A DNA stretch of 64,000 bases, from assembly GCA_010015655.1 (NCBI GenBank), contig ML976741.1, positions 248,001 through 312,000 of the forward strand, given 5' to 3'. Within the stretch, counting starts at the first letter, position 1. Each line of letters opens with the position of its first letter. Shown here piece after piece: positions 1-10,669 of the stretch. The stretch comes from Bimuria novae-zelandiae CBS 107.79 (lineage: Eukaryota; Ascomycota; Dothideomycetes; Pleosporales; Didymosphaeriaceae). A program made the translations under genes and the position numbers. Below the pieces are notes generated by a model, which worked only from the letters and a program-made list of their open reading frames with translations, was not told where the DNA came from and made no database searches.

Positions 1-372
1 TAGAAAAAGAAACACAAGAAACTGGACCATGTCAAAATCGGACTATTTTTCATTTCCGAACAAGTATCACCGGTTAACTACCGATTGGAATTACCACTAG
101 ACGCCAAGATACACCCGGTATTCCATATAGACCGATTGGAACCCGCCGACCTAGAGACACCAGTCGAGACCACCTTCTATCACTAGCCAGAGGAAGAAAA
201 CGAATTTGAAGCCAAATAAATACTACAACACACGGATTAACCACGAACGTATCTTATTAAATAAAAGGGATACCTACATAGCGAGAACATATAAGAACCT
301 AAAAAAAACTTAGTAAACTGCAAACAATTGCTCTACTAGTACTACAGGAATATACCTAAGAGCCGCTCGCGG
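1..372 (+). pseudogene. gypsy pol C-terminus with chromodomain, inactivated
   Basis: One reading frame can be followed from base 1 to a natural-looking TAG at about 370. It shows the integrase C-terminal region (KLDHVKIG, then HPVFHIDRLEPAD) followed by a chromodomain resembling YLIKWKGY...EPKKNLVNC. About eight in-frame TAG/TAA codons interrupt it, several at positions where this family has Gln or Trp (for example the W of the chromodomain WKGY motif). The chromodomain places the element among chromoviruses, whose integrases favour heterochromatin. It cannot make a functional protein. Confidence 0.85.
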
Positions 373-942
373 TTGTAGGCAAGGTACCAGAGTAATTATC
401 TAACAACCCTAGTGTCAACCACATTAGAGGAGAGAAGCTAATAGTGGCCGCCACGGCAGGATAGTCCTCTAACGTAGCCTCTACTTCTAACTCTCTAGTA
501 GTATCTATTTTAGATATAAGGCATTGCGCCTTCTTCTTAGCACGCTCCTTAGCCTGCTATAATATTTTCTTATTTTGTAAAAGTTAGATTAACACTTTTG
601 CTAACAATTTCTCATCCGCATCCACCTTCTTTTTATACTTATTATAAGTCTTATCTAACGATGCCTACGATAAGTTTACGTAAGGCTTTTACGCACGGAT
701 GCACTTAGAACACTTTAGATAAGCATTAGGATTAGATAATAGTATAATAATGTACTTAGAGCTAGAAAGTAAGTAATAATTACAAGAGATAGGATAGATA
801 ACACTATTATAGCAAGTTTTAATGCTAAGACAGATAGCGCGGGCTTTAGCGAAAGATATTATAGCAAAACGCACTAAGAAGCGGGGTAACTAAACTTTAT
901 TCGTTTAGTAAGATAGGTCATGTAATTCGGGGACGAATTGTT
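373..942. other. AT-rich gypsy 3' region between pol and the purine tract
   Basis: No intact gene. On the minus strand about 410-590 gives a Lys/Ala/Arg-rich, coiled-coil-like translation broken by stops, which could be an antisense remnant or compositional noise. Base composition matches the RIP-altered pol. Confidence 0.5.
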
Positions 943-957
943 GGAGAGAGGGGATGA

Positions 958-1370
958 TGTTAGGATCTGTATTTAGCATCACCAGGCTAACATTCTGAGA
1001 CGGCCAAGGTCTTATGGGAGCCAATGGTGGCACAGCAATGGGCAGGCCACGTGACTGCTCGAAGCGCTCGAAGCGAGCAAGTCGAGCAGGTGCATAAGGC
1101 CAAGGCTGTGCTCGCTCTGCTCGAGTCGAGCATGCTAAGTATATAGGAACATGAGGATGGACTCTTCCACCTCGTGTTCAACCTGTTTATCAATCTATCG
1201 TTTGGATCTGAATAAGCAACTTTGTTGATTTGATTGTGCTGTACACACCTTCGATACTAACGCCCCTTTGATACGCGCAAGCTATTAAGACCCCTTGTCC
1301 TGTTGCCACCGCTCCTGCCCGAGAACCAACCTTAGCCCCTCAGGGATTAGCTACCCTGTTGGACTTAACA
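958..1370 (+). repeat. 3' LTR of the gypsy element (413 bp)
   Basis: It starts TGTTAGGATC directly after the polypurine tract and ends GGACTTAACA, giving the usual TG...CA ends with a short inverted TGTTA/TAACA. A TATA-like TATATAGGAAC lies near 1139, so the U3/R border is probably just after it. The stretch 1052-1135 is rich in short inverted CTCGAAGC/GCTCGAG motifs. Unlike the adjoining internal region, it is GC-balanced and keeps many CpA/TpG dinucleotides, so it largely escaped RIP. Confidence 0.85.
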
Positions 1371-2745
1371 AACCCTAAAAATGACCTATATAAGGTATTA
1401 TAAATCTTACTAAATAAGCTATAACTGTACTTCCTCGCGCTTAGAAAGAACTTTAATAGTAAAATTACTTTATATATAATAATTATTAATATATACTATA
1501 AAGTTCTTAAACTTAAAATAGCACTATTTAAGCCAGTCCTAATAAATATATAGATCTTTTCAGACTTATAGTTTATAATTAAAACGCACTATACACGTTA
1601 GTATATAATATAAATATTAATAAACAGTAAGATGCTTACGAAGGACTAGTATTACCTAGAATACTATTATAATAGTAATAGAAGAAATTAAGATGAATTT
1701 AGAGAAGGATTTAGAGAAGGTTTTGAAGAAGAATTTAAAAGTACAGATAAATTTAGTAGTAAATTCTAAAACGACTAAAGCTACGCTTTCGATTAGGACC
1801 CTTACTATAGTAGCTATTATAGCTATTTTATTTTCTTAAACCTTTAGGTAGTTAAAGTGTTACAAGGGCTTTACGTACCTAACCCTATTCTAAGTAAAGG
1901 GAGAATAGGTTAAGAGTAGAGCGCTTTATAGATATTTAGTAGTGAAGAGCTAAAAATAGCTATAAGATTAGTTATAAATAATCTAATTTTATAATAAACT
2001 ATAGAATAACGAACTAGGAGGTTTACTATTCTGTTATTAAAAATATACTTATAGTATGTTAAGTTAACTATAAGGAGTAGGAAAAGTATAGAGAAACTAT
2101 TAAACTATATACTATTTATTTTAGTCCTTATTATTATTAAAATTATTATTATAGTCCTACTAAGACCTTCCTTCTAAAAGTTGTCTCTAGGACCTACTAT
2201 AGTCCTGACCTTTATGCGGAACTTCTCGCTTATACAGGACTTTGTCATATAATTGCTAACCTAAGCTGTCCCGCGCTTTTGTGTGTTCCTCCGGCGCAGT
2301 TATTTCGCCAACAATAACTCTCTTAGCGTAATTGTTTAGTTTCCTTGTTCCTGTGGGATTCGTGATTGTAACAGTACTATCTCTCTATAGTAGTTCTTTA
2401 GTATAAATCTAAAAAGTACTTTATTCTACTTATGTTGCTTGCAGTTAGGGTGGAGGCATATTTACTATTCTATTAATATATAGTTTTTATTAATTAATAT
2501 TAATAGTATATTATTCATAGCTGTATTTAAATATAAGAAGTACTTGGTTTCGCGTCAATCTTAAAAGTGTATATTACACTTTATAATTAAGTAGTTAAAC
2601 TATTCTTATTAGTATTATTATTTTTAAGTTAGAAAATATTTTATTTACTTTTCTATATAGTGCGTAGTGCATTGGTCGTGTATATAGTATTTTTTATTAA
2701 AGAGTACTATAATTAGGATTTTAGTAGTCAAAGTTATATAACGTA
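1371..2745. other. RIP-type AT-rich stretch, no gene recognised
   Basis: Very AT-rich sequence dense in TA dinucleotides and stops in all frames. A less degraded island at about 2215-2420 looks like old repeat sequence, but I could not identify it. Probably eroded transposon DNA. Confidence 0.6.
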
Positions 2746-2804
2746 TCTCACGGGCGAGTCGGACACACGGGCGAGTTAGACACTCTGCCAAGACCCCACT
2801 AAAA
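2746..2804 (+). repeat. left TIR of the 1.86-kb Fot1-like transposon
   Basis: It contains a 17-bp unit twice in tandem (2749-2765 and 2766-2782). The second copy differs by one C-to-T and one G-to-A change. Confidence 0.85.
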
Positions 2805-2929
2805 TCTATACTCTATATAATAGTATAGAACGCGCACAAATAGTTATAAGAAATTATAATAAGCTAATCTACTTAGAATTTACTTTTATAGCTTACTTAT
2901 AAGTATATAAGTTATGCCTAGTCTTACTA

Positions 2930-4540
2930 TAGCGTTTATAGTGCTATTAAGTTAATTTGCCTTTATTAGCGCGTATCTTCTTTTTTATCTTTTTTTTATT
3001 ACTACGCGCTATAAAGTCCTTTAGGGTAGCTAGTTACTAGCTATTAGTAGCTATAAGAACTTCTTTCTACTATAGTTACTTTCTCTTATATAATTTTTAT
3101 TACGTGGCGGCCTTATTAGTAGCTTAAAGCTTAATAATTTATTTTTACGCTAATACTAGCTTATACGCTACTACTATTACGCCTTTTACTATCTTTTTAA
3201 AGGCCTTAACTAGGCTTATTAGGGAACTATCTAGGTGCCTTTAGATCCTCTCCTTTACTAGCGTTAATTGTAACCTAAATTCTAGGGTGTTACTAGGCGT
3301 TTATAACTGCCACGTACTATCGCGTATAGTATAAGGCGAAGGCGTACGTAGACAGACGTTAAGCTTTAATATTACTACTTTTAGGTTAAGGGGAACGAGG
3401 CTAGCGCCTTAAAAGCCTCTTTAAATATTACTTTAAGTTATTATAGCTTTAAACGTGGCAATAAAATAAGGTAGGAACTTAATTTTAGTAATATACGTAA
3501 TATAGTTACGTATTAGATTCTTAGCTTAGCGCTTATACGCCTTCTTTAATAGCAAAAAATACCCTATATCTAGTAACTATAAGAGGTGCGACAAATATAG
3601 AGGCATATAAAAAGTAATAATCTTATTATTCTTATAGTATTATTAGAATTCGAGTAAGTTATAGCTCTCGTAGCTATTAATAATAAGTAGCTAATAGCTA
3701 CTAGTAGTATACCTTTTTATATGCGCGTTAAAGTGCTTTAGCTATTATAAACTAAGCTTATTTATTATCTAACTATTCTTAGAGACTATAATAACCTAAT
3801 TATAAGGTAAATCCTTCTCTTTATACTAGATAGAGAGGTGGTGCTTGCCCTAAAAGATAAGGAAGGATGGAATCGCCTAGCCTATTATATTAATACCCTA
3901 AATAGCTAAAGTTTATTACTAATTACCTTACTATACGCTCTTAGGCCTGCCTTAACGCTTAAAGCCTATAATAATTACTCTTATTAATATTATGCCTATT
4001 ATAAAGCTAGTTTTATTAAAATTATAGGTATCCTTATTTAGGATACTATACTTGGCTTTAGTATTTTTTACAAGCTAGAACTAGCCCTATATAATCTTAG
4101 GATCCTTATAGAGGGCTCTTTTATAGTTATACTTTTAATTAAATTTAACTTAGAGCTCTAGCTAGCGCTTTACAAAGATTATAGCCTAGTTTTAGCTAAT
4201 AGGATTATAGTAACGCTTAGCTAGTAAAGAATTAGCTATATCTTTTATAGTAGTAAGCTAGGGTAGAAATCCTCGCGTATTTAGATTAAGTATATACTAA
4301 ATAATTACTTACTCTTTTATCTTTAGTAGTTTTATTAAGTTAGGCGTGTAATTACGTTAAAAGGTTTTTTTAGCGCGTTAGTTACTTAGTATAGTTTAAA
4401 AAATATTATAAATAGCTATAGCGCGCTACTAACTTAGAGTTATATTTTATTTAATAGCCTAAAGCGCAAGCTATATATAAGCCTTTTTTAATTATAGTAG
4501 CTAATAAGGTAGTTAATACATCGCGTTATAGTATTATTAA
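2930..4540 (-). pseudogene. Fot1/pogo transposase remnant
   Basis: No open frame survives, but minus-strand translation of about 4130-4270 follows the CENP-B/Tc5-type helix-turn-helix of pogo transposases (an LTTIKDIANSLLAKR-like stretch, then the F-x-K-R-x-x-E-L region) with stops at Trp/Gln positions. Near 2950-3010 the same strand gives the Lys/Arg-rich tail usual at the C-terminus of Fot1 transposases. The gene therefore ran from about 4540 down to about 2930. Stops throughout make it inactive. Confidence 0.7.
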
Positions 4541-4547
4541 TAGTACG

Positions 4548-4606
4548 TTTTGGTGGGGTCTTGGCAGAGTGTCCGACTCGCCCGTGTGTCCGACTCGCCC
4601 GTGAGG
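4548..4606 (-). repeat. right TIR of the 1.86-kb Fot1-like transposon
   Basis: Inverted copy of 2746-2804. Here the two 17-bp units (TGTCCGACTCGCCCGTG at 4570-4586 and 4587-4603) are identical. Confidence 0.85.
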
Positions 4607-4804
4607 TACGTTATTAGTTTATAATTTTTTTTCTACGATGTATGTCTTGCGTAAGATCATGAAAGATGTGACCTTGGAAACAAAATCTTACATTCGTATA
4701 TTCTGGATGCTAACCTCACAAGCGCCGAACAGACCAAGAAGCTCTAAGCTCTAAACAATGTACATGGGATCGAACTGGTGTGTAAAGAAACTATTCTCGC
4801 AAGT

Positions 4805-5941
4805 CTACTTCAGCAGAACTGGCCTGCTCTGCTGGGCTTTCTCAGCAGCAATGTCCGCCAGCTTCTGGAGCTTCTCGGCGCGCACTTGGCGAAGGTATCT
4901 GAAAAGAAGGATGAAGGAAAGTTCGATGCGCTCTTTGGTCATCATGAGGAAGCCTTGTACAAGTAGTCCTTTCATGATCTGGGGACCGATACCTTTGAAA
5001 AGGCCCATGAGACCCTCGTGCTCCACAATATATTGCATTACCTCAATGAAGCTTTTGAAGGGCTTCCCGTTCCTTGCCGGCGGGGGCTTAGATTGCAGGC
5101 CGACCTTGGCGACGATGAGTGGCTGCGTGGCAATGGTAGCGAGAGCCTTTGACATGCCGCCGAGGACTATAACAAAGTGTCAGCCGTGATTATCTTCCAT
5201 ACTTGGAACAGGCTCCATACCGAAAGCTTCCCAGGGCTTGAGAGCCGTCCTTCCGGGGAAGCAGGACTCCTTCAATCGCTGATAGGCACCGTATGTGATG
5301 GCAGGATTCACTACGAGCACCAGGCTTGCCTTCAATCCTCTCCAGAGCCCAGTCCAACCGTCCTCGCTGTCTATAACCTCCCTGCCAGTGGCGAGTAGAC
5401 CTTTACGCTCGTGCTTGCTCGTCGTCTGCTGTCTGGTTGTGACCACGGCTACGGGGATAGTGAACAACTGTGCGGCGGCGCCAGCAACTGCTCCCAGAGA
5501 TAGTTCCGCAGCTGTTCCGGGGGCGGTGGAATACTGCAGGTACAGAGTTCGGACAACAGTGTACCAGTAGAAGTAGGCAAAATTTGTAGAAGCAACACCG
5601 ATCAACGAGCCCGGCATGCCTGCATACAGGCCTGCAACTCCTTCTGCCTTTAAGATCTTCGAGATTGCATCCAAGGCAGAGGCGTAGTGCTCGTCATGAG
5701 CGGGGTTTGCAGCAACTTCGGCGTACGAGGGAGCGCGCTTGACTTGAACTTGCAACTTGGTCTTTACGCTGCGACGTACGTCAGCGTGTGTCCGAATCAA
5801 TTCAAAAAGGTTCTGCCATGCACTGGGAGGCACTCACATGTCCAAAGGATAGACCAGTGCATTCGCAAGCACTGCGCCCGCAGACCCGGCCACGGCATTG
5901 CCCCATGGTGGCAGCTTTTCGAGCTTGGATGCGCCAGCCAT
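4805..5941 (-). CDS. peroxisomal adenine nucleotide carrier, PMP47/ANT1-like
   Basis: A 337-residue mitochondrial-carrier-family protein in three exons: 5941-5838, 5768-5221 and 5166-4805. Introns (69 and 54 nt) have GTGAGT and GTATGG donors. Carrier signature motifs appear three times: PLDIVKTK near residue 35, PVAVVTTRQQT in the second repeat, and TQPLIVAKVGLQSK in the third, each followed by the G-(L)-(Y/W/F)-x-G helix motif (GLYAGMPGS, GLWRGLKAS, GLFKGIGPQ). Opening near residue 10 with LPPWGNAVAGSAGAVLAN and lacking a presequence fits the PMP47/Ant1 group, which in yeasts exchanges cytosolic ATP for peroxisomal AMP to support fatty-acid activation; that substrate is inferred. The stop lies about 200 bp from a dead transposon. 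The Lys/Glu/Ala-rich tail after residue 310 may be cytosolic. It diverges from the PalB gene. Confidence 0.88.
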
Positions 5942-6572
5942 TGTGGTGTTGTCGACCGTGGGAGTCGCAGAAGCGGAATGACGACGTGCAGCGGCGACTA
6001 AGCGGCGACAGTTGGAGTTGGTACGACCGGGGTTGTGGGGTACTGTCTCACGATGAAATCCCGCGGAATCGCTATCTCATGACCACGACTATGAGCATGG
6101 AGGTTCAGACAGACGGTAAGGGCACATAGGGAAAAAAACGCGGGGGTACGAATTCGACGCTCCAGTATCGACGCGTCCCCAGCCGGCATCGAAGAGCTCT
6201 CTTTCCATGGCTGACGAGATCCGAGGTGTGCCGAGGTTCACACAAATGCGGCGGTCAAAAGACACGGGCACGGTCCGTGCACGTGCGGATCAGCCCTCCT
6301 CGGCTGGTCCGCCCCGGCTGGTGTGCTCCCATCATCTGCTGCCCTCTCACGTCCTAGCTGATAGGCATCACGTAGAGTCGCCTGTGCAGTGGTATTGGTA
6401 AAATGTGACGTTTGTTCACGCTTGCGACGGACAGAGTGACATTACAACACCGTTTGGGAGCACGTGCCCCGCGCTTGGCGTGGAAGGACCGTAACAACTC
6501 CAAAGCGCCATTACCACAACATCTACCGCCTCCCAACCCGATGTTTGACAGGCGCGTTGACATGCAATCAAA
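5942..6572. promoter_or_regulatory. divergent promoter region between carrier and palB
   Basis: 631 bp between two start codons pointing outward. No gene and no clear TATA box. Several CACGTG-like and GC-rich patches occur (for example 6279-6284), without a firm regulator assignment. Confidence 0.5.
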
Positions 6573-9500
6573 ATGGCGGATCGATTAGCTCAACTAGAGG
6601 CGCTGAAAGCTGCCGCCAGCGTATGTGAAACTGACGATGCAGCTTGAGAGTGAACATGCAATCATGTGGCAGCGAATACTTACTCCTCATGCAGAGCCAT
6701 GAAGCGTCGCTTCAGACCGCGACGACCAAGGATGAAACTCTCAAGCAGGCGCTCGCCGCCGCAGAGAAACTCATGGGTGCCGTCAAGCTTACGGTAGACG
6801 CACATGAGAAGAAGCGGCTCACTCAACGATTCAATGCCGTTGCGGATGTTGCACGAAATGTCAAGAGCAACACCTGGATGCCGCCCAAATCCGTTGCGCC
6901 GACAGCATCATCCGTGTCACCACAAGACTCACAGTATAGTGCCCAAACCGCAGGATCTTACGTGCTCGCTCCAGAGAGCCACCTTTCGGCCAATCTCCAA
7001 CTACAGTCTCGACCAAAATCCAAGGCTGACGGGATTGGTGAATGGGCTGCAGATGTCGCGCAAACTGTTCATCGAATTCCTAGCGGTTCCTACCCTCAGT
7101 CAACCAGCTCAATACAGAACACATCATCAGCGACGCAAGTTGCAACTATTGCAGCGGTAGGTAACTCATTGACATCATCTCCATCACATCTCCCCACTGC
7201 ACTATTGTTTTACAGAAACACCAACGATGAAAACGCCTGGCCAGATCTCAGCCGAGGCACCTCTCAATCACAATTGGATCCAACCGTGCGGGATGACTTG
7301 AAAGCTCGACTTCAAGAAGTCATACAAAAGGAACTGCCGACAGTGAAGCCGAATACCTCGGCCGCTCATGTACGGAGACTTCGTGAGCCCATTTCTTCTC
7401 GAAAACGGACAACCAAAGAAGAAATAATTCTTCTCAAAGCCTCGCTCGTAAACGGCGTGAAGTGCCCGCCATGGGACAAAATTCCACCTGCGGAGGAGTT
7501 CGCCCTCAGTGGCTCTGAGGTCTATACGTACGTCTACTGGCTCTAGTCGTTCACATGTCCGAAAGTCCTCAGTGCTGACCGAACAGTCAACCTCGTGAAT
7601 TGAGTTTATCTCCTCAACAGCAACAGTATTTCAAGGCTTGGGTTCGCGCTCAAGACGCTATACCACGGCAACCTTCTGGCACAGATGACAAGCCGGTAAT
7701 GTCATCACCTCGTCCTATTGATTTGGTCCAAGATGCGGCAACAGACTGCTCAGTCGTCGCCAGCCTTTGCGCAGGCATTGCTCGAACCGAGCGCGGCTAT
7801 GACAAGGTTCGTCGGCTACATTGCCATGGGGTCAGCTATACTGATACAGCCAGATTCTCTCCACCAAGCTGTACCCTTTTGATCGTAACCTGGGCAAACC
7901 CGTCCTATCCTCCAACGGCAAGTACATCATCCGGCTAAATTTCAATGGTTGTTGGAGAAGAGTCACTATTGATGATCGTCTTCCGTTCTCTGATACACGC
8001 GCCCTCCACGTCGTGGACAAGCGTCACCCAGCGCTCTTGTGGCCAGCTCTATTGGAGAAAGCGTACTTGACTGTTCGTGGCGGATATGATTTTCCAGGCA
8101 GTAACTCTTGTAGTGATCTGTGGGCATTTGCCGGTTGGATTCCTGAACAAATCCACCTGCAAGAGTAAGTTCTCGTTTGTGATTTGCTGAGCTCCCGCTA
8201 ACAACCGCAGAACCGACATTGTACCTGATCAGCTTTGGCGTCGGCTCCACAAAGCCTTTGCATTTGGAGATGTTCTCGCCACCCTCGGTACAGGACAAAT
8301 GTCGACCAGACAAGAGCGCGAGCTAGGATTGGAGGGTCAGCACAGCTATGTTATACTGGACCTCAAAGAAACAGGTCACGATCGATTACTTCTTGTAAAG
8401 AACCCTTGGGTCGAGGGCAGAGGTTGGCTTGGTCCACGCCCTTCGCCGGAGCAGCTCTACGCATCGTCTGCCGTGAGTGACAGTTCGAAAGACGGTCTGG
8501 CGACTTACCATCGAGATACCATACCAACAAAAGAACGTCCTAACCCTCCCACGTTCTGGATTGGGCTGGAGCAGGTAATCCGACACTTCGAGAGTCTGTA
8601 TCTGAATTGGAACCCAGGTCTGTTTCGCTACCGACAGGATATTCATTTTGAGTGGACAGTCGATGGATCTAGCGAAGAGGAAAACAGATGCATCGTCACG
8701 CATCCGCAGTTTCTCTTCCACTCGGAAGATGCAAGCCCTGTGTGGTTTCTGCTGAGTCGTCACTTTCGAGCCACGGCTGGCGATGGTAAAGAGGGGTCAG
8801 ATGCCTTCAACGATGGAAGCATACGTCCACACACTTTGGGCGACACATCTGACGATATCCCGAAAGGATACATGAGCATCTTTGTTTGTCCGGGCAAGGG
8901 AAATCGTCTATACATGAAGGACACTTGTCTAGAGCGAAGCGACTACGTTACGACACCCCAGTGCCTTTTGCGATGGGACACGGAGGCCAATTCCACCTAT
9001 ACGGTGGTCATAGACCAGGATGAACTGCCTGCATCAGCATATACGTTCTCACTATCGGCGTTCTCCAACTCCAAGATCGAGCTGGAACCCGCCATTCCAA
9101 GATATCCTTTGCAGAAGACCGTCACGGGCGAATGGACGAAGCAAACAGCCGGTGGAAACACAGGCTCTAGCCAATATTTCCAGAACCCGCAGTATGCCCT
9201 CGAAGTGAAGGAGCGCGGACGTCTAGCCATCCTTCTCACTAGCACGAATCGGAAGAATGCGTTACACGTCAAACTCACGCTAGGTCATGGCAAACGCATA
9301 TACCGGCTCAACAGCAGAGACATCCTCGCCGACTCGGGTGATCATCGCGCAAGATGCGTCTTTGCTGAAACAAAAGATTTGGAGCCTGGCGTCTACACCA
9401 TTGTCTGCTCGCTCTTCGAGGCAGGGCAGACAGGCGACTACACACTGCGAGTGGATAGCACGAACGAGATCACGCTCAAGCCAATTCCCCGAGACGGTGC

Positions 9501-9927
9501 AGGTCTGATTCTGAATCGACTTGCACCTGTGTGCTTTAGACCTGAAGTCAACGAGATGGTGGCTCCGATGGTGGTTCAACGCCTCGCATCGTACACTATC
9601 GTCGTACGTTTCCTGAAAGCAACAACGTCACGCTCTACAGGCGCACTGCCGACGACGCGGAGTCCGTTACGATTTAGTGTGGAGTTTGGAAGGGGACCGG
9701 AGCGTCAGTTCATCATCACCAGCGAGCGTGGTGAATATTCGGATGCAGCTATTCTGCGCACAGAAGCTGTCAATATTGACCCTGAGCTGTATCCAGGCGG
9801 CAACCTGTCCCTCGTCATGGATCGTTTGTCTGGTCCTGGAGGCCCGGTGGAAGAGTGGTACGAGGTAGAAGTGTATACCGACGTACCAAAAGCCTGCGAT
9901 ATCGGAGTTTGGCGGGACAGGAAGTGA
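6573..9927 (+). CDS. palB: calpain-like cysteine protease of the pH-signalling pathway (PalB/Rim13)
   Basis: About 1042 residues in five exons: 6573-6620, 6695-7527, 7587-7806, 7854-8164 and 8211-9927. The N-terminus (about 1-80, Ala/Lys/Glu-rich, LKQALAAAEKLMGAVKL) looks like a MIT domain, which in this family binds ESCRT-III (Vps24/Snf7). The protease core has the triad: Cys about 348 in DAATDCSVVASL, His about 515 in GQHSYVILDL and Asn about 535 in LLLVKNPWVEG. Flanking motifs such as NGKYIIRLNFNGCWRRVTID and VRGGYDFPGSN are typical of PalB. Two C2-like (calpain III) domains fill 560-1042. PalB cleaves PacC/Rim101 when ambient pH becomes alkaline, acting at endosomal or plasma-membrane complexes; that role comes from the family. 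The start is the first ATG giving the MIT-like helix. Exon 2 joins in phase only if the acceptor at 6694 is used. Confidence 0.9.
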
Positions 9928-10669
9928 TGGAATGGCGCACGAGAGACGACATTGAAGCATCAGCGGCGTTCTAGGCGAAAAAGCGAATGGATTTGGTGTT
10001 GGCGCGACATGGAGACAGACGTTGGTTTCATTTCGCAGGTCTCTTGGCCGTGTACGACTACAAAAGGTTGACGATGGGGGCTTTGTGGTCACGCGGAATT
10101 GTCAGGCATGATGGCGCACGCACGAGGGGAATGGGTGTTTGTATATCGTAACACTGAGCACAGCACGTGAATGACAATGGTGATCTGTAGGTCTGGGTGC
10201 ATGGTGCTGTCGGCTGGTCCCGTGGTACGCGGCGCCCGCAGGATGGGTGCAAATGAAAAGGGCCGTGACGATTCGTGGTTCGAATGATTGGTTAGAGTTT
10301 CACCACCCTCAAGCATCCTTGCAGCGTTTCAAGACGTGCATATCGAGATAGCTCTGATAAACGAGCCCTGCTGCTGCGCTCGAACTATCTGTTTGACAAT
10401 TTCCAACGTCGTGAGCGTCTTCGACATCCCCAGGAGTGGTTCGCGAACTCCTTACCCCGCCAGGTTCACCACGATAAGCAATCCTTGCCGGCACGATTGC
10501 GTCAGAGCTGTGCGCCACACTTGGCAACGATCGAACGCCTCAAGCAGCATCGACTGCTTCAACACCAGCCTTGGCACATCTGCCTCACGCTGTTTGCAGC
10601 CTCAAGACACTGTACACTCCGTTAGACCATACGCCTCTACGCATCATCGGTGCACGGTCTCCCTGAAGC
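9928..10669. other. intergenic, palB 3' end to OSBP gene promoter
   Basis: No gene seen. The last 200 bp before the ATG at 10670 are the likely promoter of the OSBP-family gene; no clear TATA box. Confidence 0.5.

Larger units (their letters stand above)
1..1370 (+). mobile_element. 3' part of a RIP-degraded Ty3/gypsy chromovirus
   Basis: The end of an LTR retrotransposon whose 5' part lies outside the window. It runs from the pol 3' end (1-372) through a non-coding or unrecognised stretch, a polypurine tract at about 943-956 (GGAGAGAGGGGATGA) and a 3' LTR (958-1370). Stop codons in pol sit where Gln or Trp codons are expected, the pattern of C-to-T and G-to-A change left by RIP. The order pol, purine tract, LTR fixes the + orientation. 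Confidence 0.85.
2746..4606 (-). mobile_element. Fot1/pogo-type (Tc1/mariner) transposon, RIP-dead, 1861 bp
   Basis: A complete TIR transposon bounded by TA dinucleotides (2744-2745 and 4607-4608), as expected for Tc1/mariner target duplication. The 59-bp terminal inverted repeats (2746-2804 and 4548-4606) differ at only a few bases. The length is typical of fungal Fot1/pogo elements; the Molly element of Parastagonospora nodorum is of very similar size as I recall it, but identity is not claimed. The minus strand encodes the transposase remnant. The interior is strongly AT-biased while the TIRs are not. Confidence 0.85.

Noticed and set aside
2235..2371. possible second small LTR (TGTCATATAA...GATTGTAACA)
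   Set aside because: TG...CA ends alone in AT-rich DNA are weak; no partner copy, purine tract or target duplication seen.
7157..7215. canonical-looking intron (GTAGGT...TTTACAG) inside palB exon 2
   Set aside because: Removing it (or the version starting at 7161) shifts the frame into an early stop, while reading through keeps the frame open into the conserved protease domain.
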